A stretch of DNA of 64,000 bases from Dirofilaria immitis. Lineage: Eukaryota; Nematoda; Chromadorea; Rhabditida; Onchocercidae. The stretch is from NCBI GenBank assembly GCA_024305405.1, contig JAKNDB010000109.1, positions 3,348,001 through 3,412,000 of the forward strand, given 5' to 3'. Position numbers and translations under genes: made by a program. This document shows, piece by piece, positions 1-13,630 of this stretch. Positions within the stretch are counted from its first letter, which is position 1, and each line of letters starts with the position of its first letter. The notes below the pieces were generated by a model, which made no database searches, was not told where the DNA came from, and saw nothing but the letters and a program-made list of their open reading frames with translations.

Positions 1-3000
1 GTAGGTTTGATGGTCAGTTGAAGGAAGACGAGGTGTAGTGTAGTTGTCCACTAGATCGAGTAAAAATGTTTATTCTTTCTTTTATATCTTATTTATGAGT
101 ACGTACATACATATATAATTTTGATTAAGAGAAAACATACTTAGTGGAAATTGTTTACAACAAATATTTTAACAGATATTCGTTTAAATAAAGAAAAAAA
201 CTATATGAAATCTGATTACATTATATGAATTGTAATAAGATTAGTTATCAGTTAAAGGATTTTTGCATATGAATTAGTATTTTAGCCATAAGAGAAATGA
301 TTTGAATTTAATTAGATCAAGATAACAAGCAGAAACATAAAAACGCATTAAAAATGGCCATAATGAATATGAAATTAGTTACACGACTCATTACATTTAT
401 TTACATTTTACATGATTTAATTTTATTTTATTAATTTCTTTAGTGATAATTAATATTCGCGCGACACCCTTACGAAGAATAAAGGGCCAGCAAGAGGCAA
501 TTCAGCGTATATAATTCATTTTTTTTTTCATGTGCAGTTTTTGATATGCATTCCCAATTTCAGTCATCTTTGAATTATTGAAAAGACGAAAAATCAGCAC
601 ACAAATTGATATATATAATATAAAACAATCATGAAGTCACCTCTACTTATATACCATCTGTTGCGGAAGTTGTTGATGAGCGACTTAATAGAATCGTTTA
701 TTCGGCACAATAAAATATGGGTACGATATCAACAGAAAACTGATCTTGTAAAGTAGGACAATAAATGCACATAGTGGGGAGAAAAAATAAAGATTACACG
801 ACAGCAGAATTTCGGCGGATCGGTCGCGGAGGTCACAATGATGTTAACAGATGTCTCCTAGGGCGTGAGCGCCTTAAATATACAGATGTAGAAACACAGT
901 TACAATATGAGGAAGGTACTTACTGCATATTATATACATAAATTAATACATCAGAAAACGAACAATTTGAATTAGTCAGTCAGAATATTAATCGAAACTT
1001 ACTTCGGATTTCCCGACGCCATCCGGTTAAAATTCTTTATCTTCCTTATTCACTTTATTCACCATTTCTTGCGGTACAGATCTAATTTTTGTCATATTGA
1101 ATGACGATCAACTGTCTCATTGACTCTCATTGACACTTTCATATTCCTGATGGCAGTGCTCTAACTGTTATAACTTCCTTCTACACCATTTTCTTCTTTA
1201 TTTCAACCACTTTTACCAAAGTTATACCTATGCATATTTGTTATTTAGGTTGTTTGCTAATTGCGTAAATGACATTTTTATCGTTTAGACCATGAGATAA
1301 ATTATATAAACAATAATCGTTTACAGTATGTGCACAATTAATTTTGTAAAGTCGATATGCTTATTTAGAGGTGTAATTGCTAATATTTTTTATAATATGG
1401 CAAATTTGTTCATTGTTTTAGAAATATAGCATTTATATCAGCTCCCAATTATTATTCTTAAATTTGGGCAATCCTTATTCTCGTCCTGTTTGAAATTTTA
1501 TCAGTTTATTGGCATCAAACATGAAATTAATCACAGTTACGTCTGAAAAGTGTAACTTACCAACTTCTAATAGTATTACTTATTTCAGGTATTTGGAATA
1601 TTTTTTTGAATTTGATTTTAAAAAATCGCACTTAAACTCAACAACATGATAAGACAACGTATAACTTTATTGGATACATGAATAATGAAATTATCGGATC
1701 TATCTGATTCAATTTTTACATGCCTATCTATTTTTTTCTTTTCTAGTTATCATTGATATTACAACTGCAGAAAATAGTGCTTCAACATCAAGTTGAATCA
1801 CTTTGAAAGATAAATTCATATGTCTCTTTAAAAGTAAAATAGTTTGCTGCGGGAAAGGAGCTAGTTCGATAGAAACAGGTTAATACTGTTGTTTTGGAAA
1901 AAAATACCTTGCTTCTTTTCAGAGTCGCGTGAAGCGAAAGAAAAATATTGCCATTTGCCTGAAGTAGAGAGGAAAACTATTTCGCTTGCTGATCTTCGAT
2001 TTTTCCGAAAATAAATGATAGATGGGCCGATTTTATATTTTGAAGATTTCATCCATATAGAATCCCTCCACAAGTAATTTCTTTCTTTCTTCCATCTCTC
2101 TTCTATCTCCCTCATTTCAAAATTTTTTTCAAAGCATTTTTTTATCATTTTTACCACTGCAATGCAAGGAATGGCCTATCAGGAATGCAGCATCCCTTCT
2201 CATCGGACGTATTCATTTCACTCTACAAGAGGCGAAAAAATCATCTTGTTGTGATAGATTTTTTCTTGACAAGAAAAAAATTCGGATAGTAAATCTGGAT
2301 TTCGATAATTACTTTTGTCCATTAAAAAATTTATTTAATCAAATTATGAGACCGAAATTATTTCTCTTTTTCCTCCTTTGTGCTGTTATCCGATTTCGAA
2401 AATGTTAAACGAAAATGTTAATCTTACAACTATGCGAAATCTTAGCGAAAAATTTTAAATACAAGTTATTGCTATACTACAAAACATTCGAGTTAGCAAC
2501 TTCTCCACATATGATTGGTCGCTCTCTAAAACTTTCCCCATTTTTAAAGATTCACAATTGGAGATTGCAGACTTCATTCCGAATTAAACATTGATTTTGA
2601 TAGTTAAAAAGAAATCGACAGAAGTATTCGCCAAAAAAATCATATGATTGAATTGAAGAATAACTATGGAATAACAATAATTTAAAATATTTCAATTAAG
2701 AAAAGCACTGTTCAGATTTTTATGAATTGATCTTATACAAGGAGTGATAAAAGTTAGAAAAGCGAGATAGTGTTCAAAATAAAATTCACTAATCGAAAAT
2801 AAATTTTTGCTTCTAATTCAAATATCTAAAAAAAATATTCCAGCAATATTCGATATTCTAGAATTTTCTACACGTTGAAATATTCAAAAATACGCCCTCA
2901 CATCATTTAAAGCAGCTCATACTCCTTTCTATTCAATATGGTATCATATATCTCAATAATCGTCAGAGATGCAAGAAATGAGCGCTGAATGTAAGTTGAT

Positions 3001-3713
3001 CCTATTTTCGTACAATCCCTAATCTCTTTCGTAAATACACATATAATGCAAACTACTCGTAACTTTAAATCAACGGAAGAAAATTTCTTCACGTTATAGA
3101 ATCGATGTGCCCTAGTGGATTAATTTACTGGAACGGGGAACCGTAATAACTACGGGATCAGAGAAATCTGTTGGGTCACTATAAGCGATTGGTAGCATTT
3201 TTCACGAATCACTAAAGACAGCCAGGAATTGAATAGCTTCTTTGATGAAATTTTCATTCTTTATTTGGTTTACAATGAAGAAACATCTGAATAAAAGAGC
3301 ACAAACCATAAACAATTAACAAGTAGAAATAGAATTTTATTCGCCTTCCTTTCAATGTAAAAAATGCACAGTATGATTTATTAATGTTGTAGTTATGGCG
3401 CAACAGAGGAATTCAAGAATTCACTGCGACGCAGAAGTTAAAGTTAACATATTCCTTTATCATAAAAATTATTTTTGAAATATCTCCTGGGGACAATGGA
3501 TGTTCCAAAATTGCTTGCATTTTTACAACATAGTTTAATGATTATGAATTTTAAAATTATTACTTATTGTCTTGAAGAGACATATTTGCAAAAGTTCAAG
3601 ATTAAATGCTATCATGTTGACTTGCCCGTAGAGAAGTAAAATTGAATTTAAACTCTTCTCATAAAGTGAAATGAGGACCATCTAATTCATTTTAAGCAAA
3701 AAATGAGAAATTT
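1..3713. other. AT-rich tract, no gene recognised
   Basis: No convincing exon was found on either strand. The longest open frame (minus strand, 1861-2157) has no splice context and no recognisable domain. Two patches stand out as less AT-rich, near 800-880 and 3100-3220. Neither shows a coding frame or an RNA gene I can identify. Confidence 0.5.
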
Positions 3714-3840
3714 TAGTTTTTAATTGTACAGCATCTTTATGAAAATTAATCATTAAAATCACTGGTTAATTAACTATGAAATCGGTGATTAATTAACATA
3801 TAATTTTCATAAAGTAAGATGTTATACAATTAAAATCGAA
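3714..3840. repeat. Foldback (inverted) repeat
   Basis: The left arm near 3722-3748 (starting AATTGTACAGCATCTTTATG) is the imperfect reverse complement of the right arm near 3801-3831 (ending GATGTTATACAATT). The inner part is also roughly self-complementary around GTTAATTAAC motifs. This is the structure of a small foldback or MITE-like element. No transposase is present and no target-site duplication could be fixed by eye. Confidence 0.6.
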
Positions 3841-3949
3841 CTGAGCATTGTTGAATTTCTTCGTTTTGAAATATATCAAAATTATAATGTATTAATGCAG
3901 AATATAAAGATTGCGCCCATTTTTAATACAATTGTTTAGAGCTCACTCT

Positions 3950-4380
3950 TAGAGAACCATTTGTTGTGAAAGTACATTGTTGAGTTTTGCAAGGTTTGGT
4001 TTGATGGGACTTGAATTGGGTAAAATCGTTTGTATAACTGCTGCTTAAGTCTGTTTTGTGGATATAACGATAGGTTTAGTGTTGAAATTTCGATTGATGA
4101 TTGAAATGAGTCACCTTTTAATTTATCTCGGAGAATTGGTATGCTGGTAAATTTGTTGGTAGTGGTTAAAACTGGATAACTAAACCGAAGCATTATTCCA
4201 CCCAATAGTAATACGAATAATGAAACGAATAAAACGAGTAAAGACGAGTATATATATAAGATCCATGGTCCCTTTATGAAATAAGTTGTTATACATATAT
4301 ATATATATCATCAAGAGTATAGATAAGCGATAATAATTTTACAATTCCTTTGGAAATAGTTCACAGGAAGGAAATTATTT
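3950..4380 (+). repeat. Dispersed repeat, copy 1
   Basis: This block aligns in the same orientation with 49503-49985. Shared landmarks, in the same order, are TTTGGTTTGATGGGACTTGA (about 3995 and 49538), a stretch of ATACGAA-AATGAAA-type sequence (about 4210 and 49720), and AGATAAGCGAT followed by TTTTACA and TTCCTTTG (about 4320 and 49929), ending in AGGAAGGAAA-TTATTT. The two copies differ by many substitutions and by length in the middle. No coding capacity was seen. Confidence 0.6.
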
Positions 4381-4440
4381 GATCTTTAGTCTTACCATGG
4401 ATAATGAATTGATCTTTAGTCTCAGTGTGGATAATGAATT
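4381..4440 (+). repeat. Tandem duplication, 2 x 30 bp
   Basis: Two adjacent 30-bp units, 4381-4410 and 4411-4440, match at 26 of 30 positions. Each begins GATCTTTAGT and ends TGGATAATGAATT. They sit directly after the end of the dispersed-repeat copy, and short open frames here follow from the duplication. Confidence 0.75.
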
Positions 4441-7088
4441 GACAGATGTGAGAAATGATTGTCACAAAATTTTCAAAGCAATGAAGACAAATGCAATTAA
4501 TCATATAAATGAGCTGTTCCATGAGCAAACAAATTTCAATTCTTATAAGCAATGTCATAAATCATCTAAGTCATTGAAAAGCTATTCTTTGTCTTAACAT
4601 TTACATTATAAGCAAAATTCGGATTTCCGAACACTATTCATGTATCTATCACACCCTGTATTTTACATATGCATAAATAAATTAATGATTGTAATAATAC
4701 GAATAGAATTACTTCGAGGATTAAATGAGATGATAACACATTTCCAAACAATTTATAATAACTCACATAATAGACAAACAATCTTGGTACATTTTGTTAA
4801 TTTGAAAAAATTTCGTTTTATGGCAAAAATTTCATGCTTCAGCAATAGTTTGTAGCAAATTACTTCTTTTGTTTATAAGCATCTAGTTTCTTCGAATTTG
4901 ATTTTAATCATTTCTGTCATTGAGGATAGAAAAAAGTACTAATAAATGATGGCTATGTAAAAGTAAATCTTACGCGTTTATTTGGAACAAAACTTTCCAC
5001 CTCATGTTTTTTTAAAATGAAAACTTGAAATAAATAACTAGAAATTATCAAAAAATGATTAAAAGAACGAGCTCTATACTAACTATGTGCTAAATAATCA
5101 GTATCATTATAAAATAAGATCAATTTGATATTTTGCTGCTATCTGCTCCAGCGTAAGCCACACAATTGCTGTCACTATTTAACATGAAGTTGCTATATAT
5201 ATCTACATTGTGAAAGATCAGTTTTTGGAAAGTTCAAAACAAATATATATATATATATAAGGTCAATTTTGATAGATTTCAACAACATCGTAAAATCAGC
5301 AGCATTATTTTCCATACCAATAGTCTCATTACTTTTTATTTAGCATGAATTATGAAGCAATGTTAACTCGAAATACAATAGTTTAAGCAAACAGAAAGTC
5401 ATAAATTAATATTTTATACTTCCAAATAGAAATTCTTATCCACCATATTACTGCAAAAAATAAATGAGTCTAATGATATAAATAATTTATTTCAGTTAAT
5501 TATCGATTATAATAAAGTATTTACGTAATCACCGTGACTGAAACAGATACACTAACATCCCATGCAGAAAAAAATGAAAAACTACTTTGTTTATTAAATG
5601 ACAAATAAGTCGTTAAGAACGCTTTTTAAAATCTTACTTCCCAGCTTTTCACAATATAAGGCTAAAACAGAAAGCAACAACATCAAAATAAGCATAACAA
5701 TAATGTTCTACCAATCATAAAACTACTTTTTTTAGCCGCTGATAAAGAAATCATCATTGTTGAAGACAATGCGAAATATTGTTGTCGAAATTAATGGTGT
5801 AAAATTATACAAACATCACCATCATTCATCAAATCACAAAATTAGATTAGAACAAATTTACTTTTTCTTCCCTAATAACACTAGTAATTTGATGATTCTT
5901 CATAAAGACTAAGATTCTAATCCCATCTAAATTTAGTTGTTAGAATAATGAAATGGCAAACATGCCCAAACAAGCAATTTTGACTAAAATAATTTAGTAA
6001 AAAATTACTACAAAATTTCCTTGATAATCTACATTTGTAATCTATTGTATAATATCATTACATTAATTCTCATTCGGATTTCACAATCTTTCGTAAAAAT
6101 CATTCCTAAAGTTTGTATTGTTTTGTCCAAACAATATAAAAAGTGCTAGCAAGTATTTTGAGAAAATTTACTGGGTATAAATGTCCAAAACTTTTTTGAA
6201 AGTCAAAACATGGAATTTGAAAATGATATTCTTGGACTAAGTCAAGAAATGTATTTTGACGAATTAAGTTGATTAGCATAAGACTACAATCAGATTATGC
6301 TAAAGTAATATGGCGAGAACACAATTAAGTTTCGAATGATTTAAAAAATAATAAAACTATAAGCAAATGAATTTCAAAAAAGATGTAATAAATAAGTACG
6401 GTTATGATACAAAAAGATACGGAAAGGGGTAATTAAAATAACAACAGGTGTAAACAAAATAAAAAAATCAAGAAAATAATCCCTAGATAGTTATATGATA
6501 ATTTCTGAAATTTTGATAAAACAGTTATCCTCAAACTGCAATCTGATGTGTTTATCTGTCACTGCTTGAACATAATATGCAAACATTATTCTTTTAGCAT
6601 GCCAAATTCTTAATATTCATCCCTTTCTTCATAAAAATCTATTATACTTTCACATGTCAAAATTAGTAGTTTAACGAGCAGAATGATTCACAGAAAAATG
6701 CGTTAAATAATAATTGCTATTTTAAAAAAGTCAAATTAGTTTAAATTGTAGGAAGACTTTTAACTTGCCAACAAAATGATGCAAGGATTTGTATATTATG
6801 TGCTGCAATTGATGATTCAACCTATAAATTACATCATACATTCAATATTTAACCTCAAAATATGTTCTACATACATACTTAGTATTAATCTAAGAAACTT
6901 TAATACCTTAGATTAATACTGCATTTTCTATATGCATTTTTAAAAATTTGGGAATAAAATTAGAACAAGTTTATAAGCATCCTAGGAGAAAAAGTTTCAG
7001 AAAAATTAAAAATTTATGTTGCATACACTTGAGAATTTTTGGCTTCATAGAAGAAATAGCAAGAAGTGAAAAATAACATAGAATTAAA
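4441..7088. other. AT-rich tract, no gene recognised
   Basis: No exon with supporting splice sites was seen. The tract contains a short (TA)n run near 5243-5260 and a 14-bp inverted repeat at 6881-6920, listed separately. Confidence 0.5.
6881..6920. repeat. 14-bp perfect inverted repeat
   Basis: AGTATTAATCTAAG at 6881-6894 is repeated as its exact reverse complement at 6907-6920, with a 12-base loop. It lies about 170 bases beyond the stop codon of the minus-strand gene that ends at 7089, so it could form a hairpin in a long 3' transcript. No function is implied by the sequence alone. Confidence 0.6.
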
Positions 7089-10000
7089 TCAGACGTCCGC
7101 TTCCTTACTTGGTTGTAAAGGCACACTGGAAAGAGTACTGTTCAGGGTGTCATTGAGAGAAGAGACACCACAAAGGTGTGCTTGTAATAATGGTATCGTC
7201 TTTCGAAGTGATGATTCTGCAACAAAAACTTTTTCATAAACTGTTCTATTAATAATTTGATAAAAACCAACGTAGTTGGAAATGTTCACATATTGGTTAT
7301 GTATATGTTCTGGTATTACCGAAAAAGCATTTATACTTAAAGCTTAGAGTAGAAAAATGATAAAATAACACTAAGAACCTGAAAAGTGAACCAGCTCCAC
7401 TATATTTTATCAAAGAATTAAACCAAAGAAATATTTACTGGCTGGTAAAACATCGAGCTGAGGAGTAGAATGTAATACTGCCGTTGATACCCGTTTAAAT
7501 TGATTATGTGACACATTATTGATTGACTGAAAAGCTGTTAACATTTCAATATTAAAATTTTAATTAATCACAGTAGACATTACCTTCCATCACTAAGCTT
7601 AAGAAAAATTTATCTCTGAAGTAGTGGAAATGCTGAATTTTTCTAAATAGTTTATGAAAATGAAATTCAACACTTCGAGAATCCAAAAGCTCACTTGCAA
7701 CAGTGGACGATTAGTACCGCCTTCGGATCTTAATGTTGATCTATAATTTTGCTCAGAAATTGTGTTGTAGAAAGGCGCATTCTCTCTCACTCGTTTACCT
7801 ATTCTACAATAATCCAATTCAATCAATAATAATTTCATTATTTTAAGCTTCAGTTGTCTTTGTAATATCTTAATCCTGAATTTTTGTAATCAAATTTTCA
7901 ATCTGATTGTTCAAAGAAAGAAGAAAGAGAAGAAGAATTAAGTTTCTACATGAATATCAAAATTCGAGAACTATATGATTCTATTGTTGGAAAGAAGAAA
8001 GGACATACAGTGTTAAATAGATTATCATGACGATAAGGAAGATCAGTAAAATACTAGCGAGAATACCGAGAGTTATTGTTGCAACTTTAAAACTGGATGG
8101 TACCATACCCTGAAATTGAAAATTTCGGAATTTTGAAATCCAGAAATAAGCCACGATTTTTCATTTTCAAAGACCTCATTATAAATTTAGATTGACGAGT
8201 AGAAAATCGAATGCAGAATCAAAACGGAAAAAGGATATTTACTAACAGCAGCAGAAAGAGCAAGAATGTCGCCTTTCGAATTTTGACAGTATGATGCTTG
8301 AGTGATTCCCCATGGACATGGCAGGCAGTTTTGAACCTAAATTAACCATTAGCATGAATTATTCAAGTGTAGTAGTTTCTGCATAGGTGCAACTTTGTGC
8401 TTCTATTATGTCATGACATTTACTGGCGCTAGATAGCTGTTGTACTGAGAATCTCTATATTGTCAAAAAACAAACTTATGAGTGAATAAATGAATATAAA
8501 GCAGTCAATATTACATAAAGCTAGCTTACTTGCCCATTTTTCATATAAGTACATGTGTAAAAAATTCGTTATATTAGATTGACAAACTGCTACTGCTCTA
8601 TTTGCGACTGCTTCATTGCAAATCAAATCGCAATTTAATCCGATTAAAGCACCCTTGCACTGTACGGAATATGCTACTGTCAATCTGGAAATGAATTAAT
8701 TTAAAAAAATACTTGGACAAATAATAATATAGATTGGTTAATTTCTGCTAGATGGATATAAATATATCTTGATGTATTAAATATCAAGCTTACTGAGTTT
8801 GAAGGACGACACCATTGAGATTTCGTGACTGCATCGATAAGTGACCATTTTCAATAGATGGTATTACGGAATTCAGTGGCAAAATAAAAGTATCAACATG
8901 GACAACAGTTTGAATCTGTGTCAGCTCACCTGTATGAGCATTGATAACGGAACCCATGTGATGAACGAATATGTCAATCGCTGACTAAAAGTTTTGGCCT
9001 TATCCTAATTATGAAAAATCTTTTTGTAACGTTAAGCAGACGAAAGATTGACATCAATTATTTTCATCTGATTTTCATATCATGTTCAAGAGTAACAATT
9101 TATTCTCAAGTTTAAATTGAATACGTCTATTAACGATAATAAAAGATTTCACAGTTCCAACAATAAATGATCTAGGCTTTTGAAATATTTAAGTTTTTAT
9201 GAAATTTATAACCGGCTTTGAAGTAAGGTGGAATATATGGAATTGTTGCCAAGCTTTTTTTGCTGTAGTGACATGCTGTCGATATCGATGTTTCCTGAAG
9301 GCGCTAACGGCATAAATTCAGTTGAGAAGTATTTCACGGATTCACTAAAATATTTCTTTGTTATTATATTTGAAAATCTCTTTTGCAAGTTAGCACAGCA
9401 GCACAGAAAATAAAATGTAATCCACGACGAAACAGAGAAAAAGAAAGGAAGTTTGCAATTTTGCATTGGATTTTTAACTTCCAGGCTTATTCTAACTATA
9501 TTCATTGTAAAAGCTCACTCTGGTGATAATAGGATGACTGTGAATGACATATAACATCTGGGAATAGAGGTACCGAGATAACTGCACGAAAATTCACTCG
9601 GACAAATACAAGTTTGTCCGTTTGGAAGTTGGAATCCTTGGTCAATATAATCTATAAGTTGTATCTGTACCATTACATTTGTTGTTTCCAGATGCATTCG
9701 TTGATTCGAAATTGTATTCCTGAAGCATGATTTTGAAAATAAAATAATTATATAATCTAGAAAGAGGAAGGACGAAAAAGACCAGACTGATCCTTGTGAA
9801 CTCTTAACAAATCTGGTTATGTAGTCCACTGAGTACTTCTTGAAATGCCATCTTTATTGTTGTGAACAAAAACATATTTTCTAGAGACTATAGATTAGCA
9901 AGAGGAAAGTGGGAGAAGCGTGAAATAACTTACAAGGTGACGCATTTGAGGACCCATGTGAACGCCTTGATACATAGTTTCAAAATTATTTTGATCGTCA

Positions 10001-11105
10001 TAATGATGGCTTCTAACACGGGAAATCTGAAGGAAATCTACGAAAACAATGTGCTTGAAAAAAAATTTATCGTTATGGAAGATAGATGCAACTTTTCGTT
10101 TTTGATGAAACTTTAATATTTGCAAGTCTTCTCCGCAAACATAAAAAGATGTTCTGTTTTAATAAACCAGAGTCTTGATTTTCTCTTTTGACTTTGTATC
10201 CATTCAATCCAGTAAATATCAAATGTCATACAAGCAGAACATTTGAGTGATAATTTGATAATGACCAACCATGTTATTATTGGGCGTAAAATGAGGCTTA
10301 GTCCCTTTAATTCTATTATTTTTTATCGAATGGTAACCAAAATTCTAAGTAGAACTGATATTAAATTTTGTTGAAGATTTTTAACAGGTATCAGCATAAG
10401 TAAATACATTGAAATTATTATGGCAGTTCCAAAATGGTTTCTCTAGCTCTTACAATAAACATGCGAGATTTGATCCATTGGAATGCCATGAAAGAATCTT
10501 CTTGAAAACTCCTAATCAACTTTTTCTCAATGATTGCTATTTGAGTAGAAGTTCGGTGGCAATTTGTTGTAGATATATCGAATCCACTTTGTTATTCATG
10601 TTATTTAGACATTTTTTTTAGGCGGAAAAGAAGTAAAATTAGAGGAGTTTTATAAGAAAAAGTTGATTAGGAAGTTTAAACAATTCTATAATTACATCAA
10701 AAATTTTGAAGAATAAATTTCCAGTTAACTTGATAAATTAAACTCCAAGTGGTTTGAAAATGGGGAGAAAAAGAAATATTAATCACTTCACAATCTGTTA
10801 TAAAGCAAATTCAATTGAGCATATCTTTTTTAGATTTGGATGATTGGGAATTTGAGCAGAAGCTCGAGATTTGCAAAACAATTCACAAATTAATAAATTT
10901 TTTTTTTGAAAAATAAGCAACGAAAACTAACTGAATTCAAAGAGTTCTCTTGTGATCTAAATACTCTGCGGGTTGGACGAAGACTATTATTTCCATGCAT
11001 GACGTTATCATTATGGATAACACCAACTTGACTTTTATTTGAAGCAGTGGTTTGTTGAAAATAAATCAGCAAGAATGATAGGTACACTATATTGATTTGC
11101 CCCAT
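7089..11105 (-). CDS. Putative type I membrane protein with Cys-rich, DSL-ligand-like ectodomain
   Basis: Eleven exons are proposed: 11105-10932, 10026-9934, 9664-9519, 9344-about 9240, 8984-8794, 8684-8588, 8336-8247, 8109-8009, 7803-7695, 7526-7439 and 7216-7089. Phases agree across every junction except around exon 4. The ATG at 11105 opens a signal peptide (MGQINIVYLSFLLIYFQ). Exon 3 has a strand-like segment then Cys residues (IQLIDYIDQGFQLPNGQTC, CICPSEFSC), recalling the MNNL region of Notch ligands. Exon 6 has CKGALIGLNCDLIC, which recalls a DSL cysteine pattern. Exon 7 adds NCLPCPWG and ASYCQ. Exon 8 is one membrane helix (VATITLGILASILLIFLIVM), followed by a cytoplasmic tail of about 115 residues rich in Ser, Thr and Asn that ends KEADV. 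No EGF repeats were seen. The family link is inferred from spacing of a few residues. A nematode-specific secreted/membrane family is the alternative. The exon 3 start and exon 4 end are uncertain. Confidence 0.7.
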
Positions 11106-13592
11106 TTTCTATAATTCCACGCAGCAATTCAACTTCGTATTAATTTTATTTATATTTTTACTTTTCGATACTTGGATTTTTGTATCCTCACTCTGTAAAT
11201 TGAAATGGCTTTTGAATCACATTGTAATCGAGATTCCACGATTAATGTTCAAGACGGTTGAACAGTCGACACATTTCTCACTAGACTAAGCTAATAATTG
11301 AACATGTAAAGGTTTCCTACATAATTAATTGTAAATGGAAAATTAACAATTATTATATTGCTTTCAACTGTACGAAAAGGCATCTAAATATTCGATGAAC
11401 TTTTTTAAAAGCATGAGTGCATTTACATAATGATGCATACAAAAGTAGCAAAATTAGAACTTAGTTTCCAAAAAAATTCTGTATCAAATTACAAGCGGGC
11501 ATATGAATAAACTGCAATTAAATGGATTTCTATGGCGAAGATGAATTTATAAAAATCTTTAAGATTGGAATTTTAATCAAAATATAAGATGAATTTACAT
11601 TAATCATAAAGCTCCAAATATCTGAATATGAATAAAGATTGGAAATGTTATAGAGACTCTAAAATGACAATCAAATTCTTATCAATGAAAAGTTAAAGGT
11701 ATTATTACAAAGAGGATGAAGGATGAAGAATGCGTGGCAAAATCTGAAACATTGTGGTGGTATCACATGCCAGATTACATTATAATATCATTGACTGGAA
11801 GCAAAAGCTTCTATTATTTCCAACCAAACTAAAAAGATAATGGCCTCCTTTTCGATGTTCTTCTTTTCTATACAGCAAGCAAAATCTAAACCTCGATGTT
11901 ACGAACTATTTTGTATGTTTAGTGATTCACTGCATCACTGTAAGAATATTTTTATCTACTGCACCCTCAGCTTGGTTTCAACCTCGCTGAAGGTAACATG
12001 CAATGATTCATCGATTATGTTATTTTTTTATGCGTGATCTCCCAAAAATATGTTTCAATTCGGATAAGAAAAGAGATCTCAATTATGCCATCCAAAATGA
12101 TCATTTTTACAATAATGCGAAAAAAAAAGTTACTAGAAAATTTGAATGTTGGAAAACGACTCAATTAGCTGGTTGATCAAGAATTTTCAATTTCACTTAA
12201 ATTTACAAAAGATAAATTTATTCTGTTGCTTAGAAACAGATTCAGCTAGGCGAGAGATGAAATTTCAGTAAAATAATCATAACATGAATGATTGAAGATA
12301 TTTAAGAATGCAGAATTTTCCAAGTTTTGAAAACCGATAAACTTGAATTTTAGTTGGATGCTTCTCCATCATTATTATTATGCTTATACTCGTTTGTGAT
12401 ATTTCAAAATCCGTTGACTCAAAGTTTTCTTTATTTTTGATTTTTTTTTCGTTATAAATTTTAGATTTAAATCTACAAATTAGCGAAAATTTCCATTTCC
12501 ATAATACTGAGAACGAGAACAAAAATAATTTGGCAAATGACAAGGAATAGTTTGAAGTTTGGAGGTAGTTGCCAAAATAGCATGCAATTTAAGTGTCAAG
12601 AAAGAGTATTAATGCATTTGTTGCTATATAATTATAAGTCATAATATACCTATTTGTTTCCTCACCTTGCTTTCAAAAATTTTAGGTCACATTTCGTCTT
12701 GTTCCGAATCATTCATTATGCAGACTGAAATGATTACAGAAGAAAATTTAAACGATGATAGATCACTTGAACCTCTTCTCTTAATTTTTGTTTCATAGTA
12801 ATGCCAACAAAAAAACTTTATCATATATTGTAAAAGGATTATTTGGAAGACCATCTCACATAGAAGCCTAATACGAGTCTCAATGAAGGCCACAGGTCAT
12901 TTATTGCAAGCTGTTTTCCAGTAGACGATTACTTGACTGAAAATTCAATGGTATATGATTTGAAAAGCACAGTGCTACTCTTCAATCACTTCGTTTATTC
13001 TATTTCTGACTAAAACATCGTAAGACCATGCATGCAATTTTAGACCAATATCTAGGATCTTTTTGACGGAATTCATCGGTTTCAACTGCTGCAACATAAG
13101 CAAGTAAGTGCAAACTAATATGGTTCAAATAAGTCAATACTTGATTATGCTTAGTTGAAAAGCATTTTATATGACTATATCAAATCAAATGGAAATTTTG
13201 TGAACATCAGTTTAATGAACTCTTTTATTTTCACATTCCATACAGACATAAAGTATATAAACATGAATGTAATCAAAATGAATAAAAATGAAATTCTAAT
13301 TCCATAGATTTTAATTCCACATAATACACGTATTGATGTTTACATAAAATTTATTACAGGAAACAGACAGAGCTAGGATGCAAGCAAAATACGAAGTGCA
13401 TCATAATTTGGACATTTAAATTTCAAAAATCTTTTAGCTCCAGCCACAAATTTGAAAATCATCACGTTTTCAATATGAAAATTTCGAAAGGAACAATGAA
13501 ATCTAGAGATCTTATAGTAAAATTTCGTAAACAGGAATTTTGGTGAATTAATAAATAAATTATTATTTTTCTCATAAAAATTTTATCATTCA
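11106..13592. other. AT-rich tract, no gene recognised
   Basis: This is the upstream flank of the minus-strand membrane-protein gene. Short open frames on both strands lack splice-site support and domain features. No promoter element could be identified with confidence. Confidence 0.45.
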
Positions 13593-13630
13593 GAATTAAA
13601 TCTATAATTGATAAATTATAGATTTAATTC
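13593..13630. repeat. Perfect 17-bp hairpin at a gene's 3' end
   Basis: GAATTAAATCTATAATT (13593-13609) and its exact reverse complement (13614-13630) flank a GATA loop. On the minus strand the hairpin begins with the last base of the stop codon of the small membrane-protein gene, so it would be the first structure of its 3' UTR. Confidence 0.8.
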
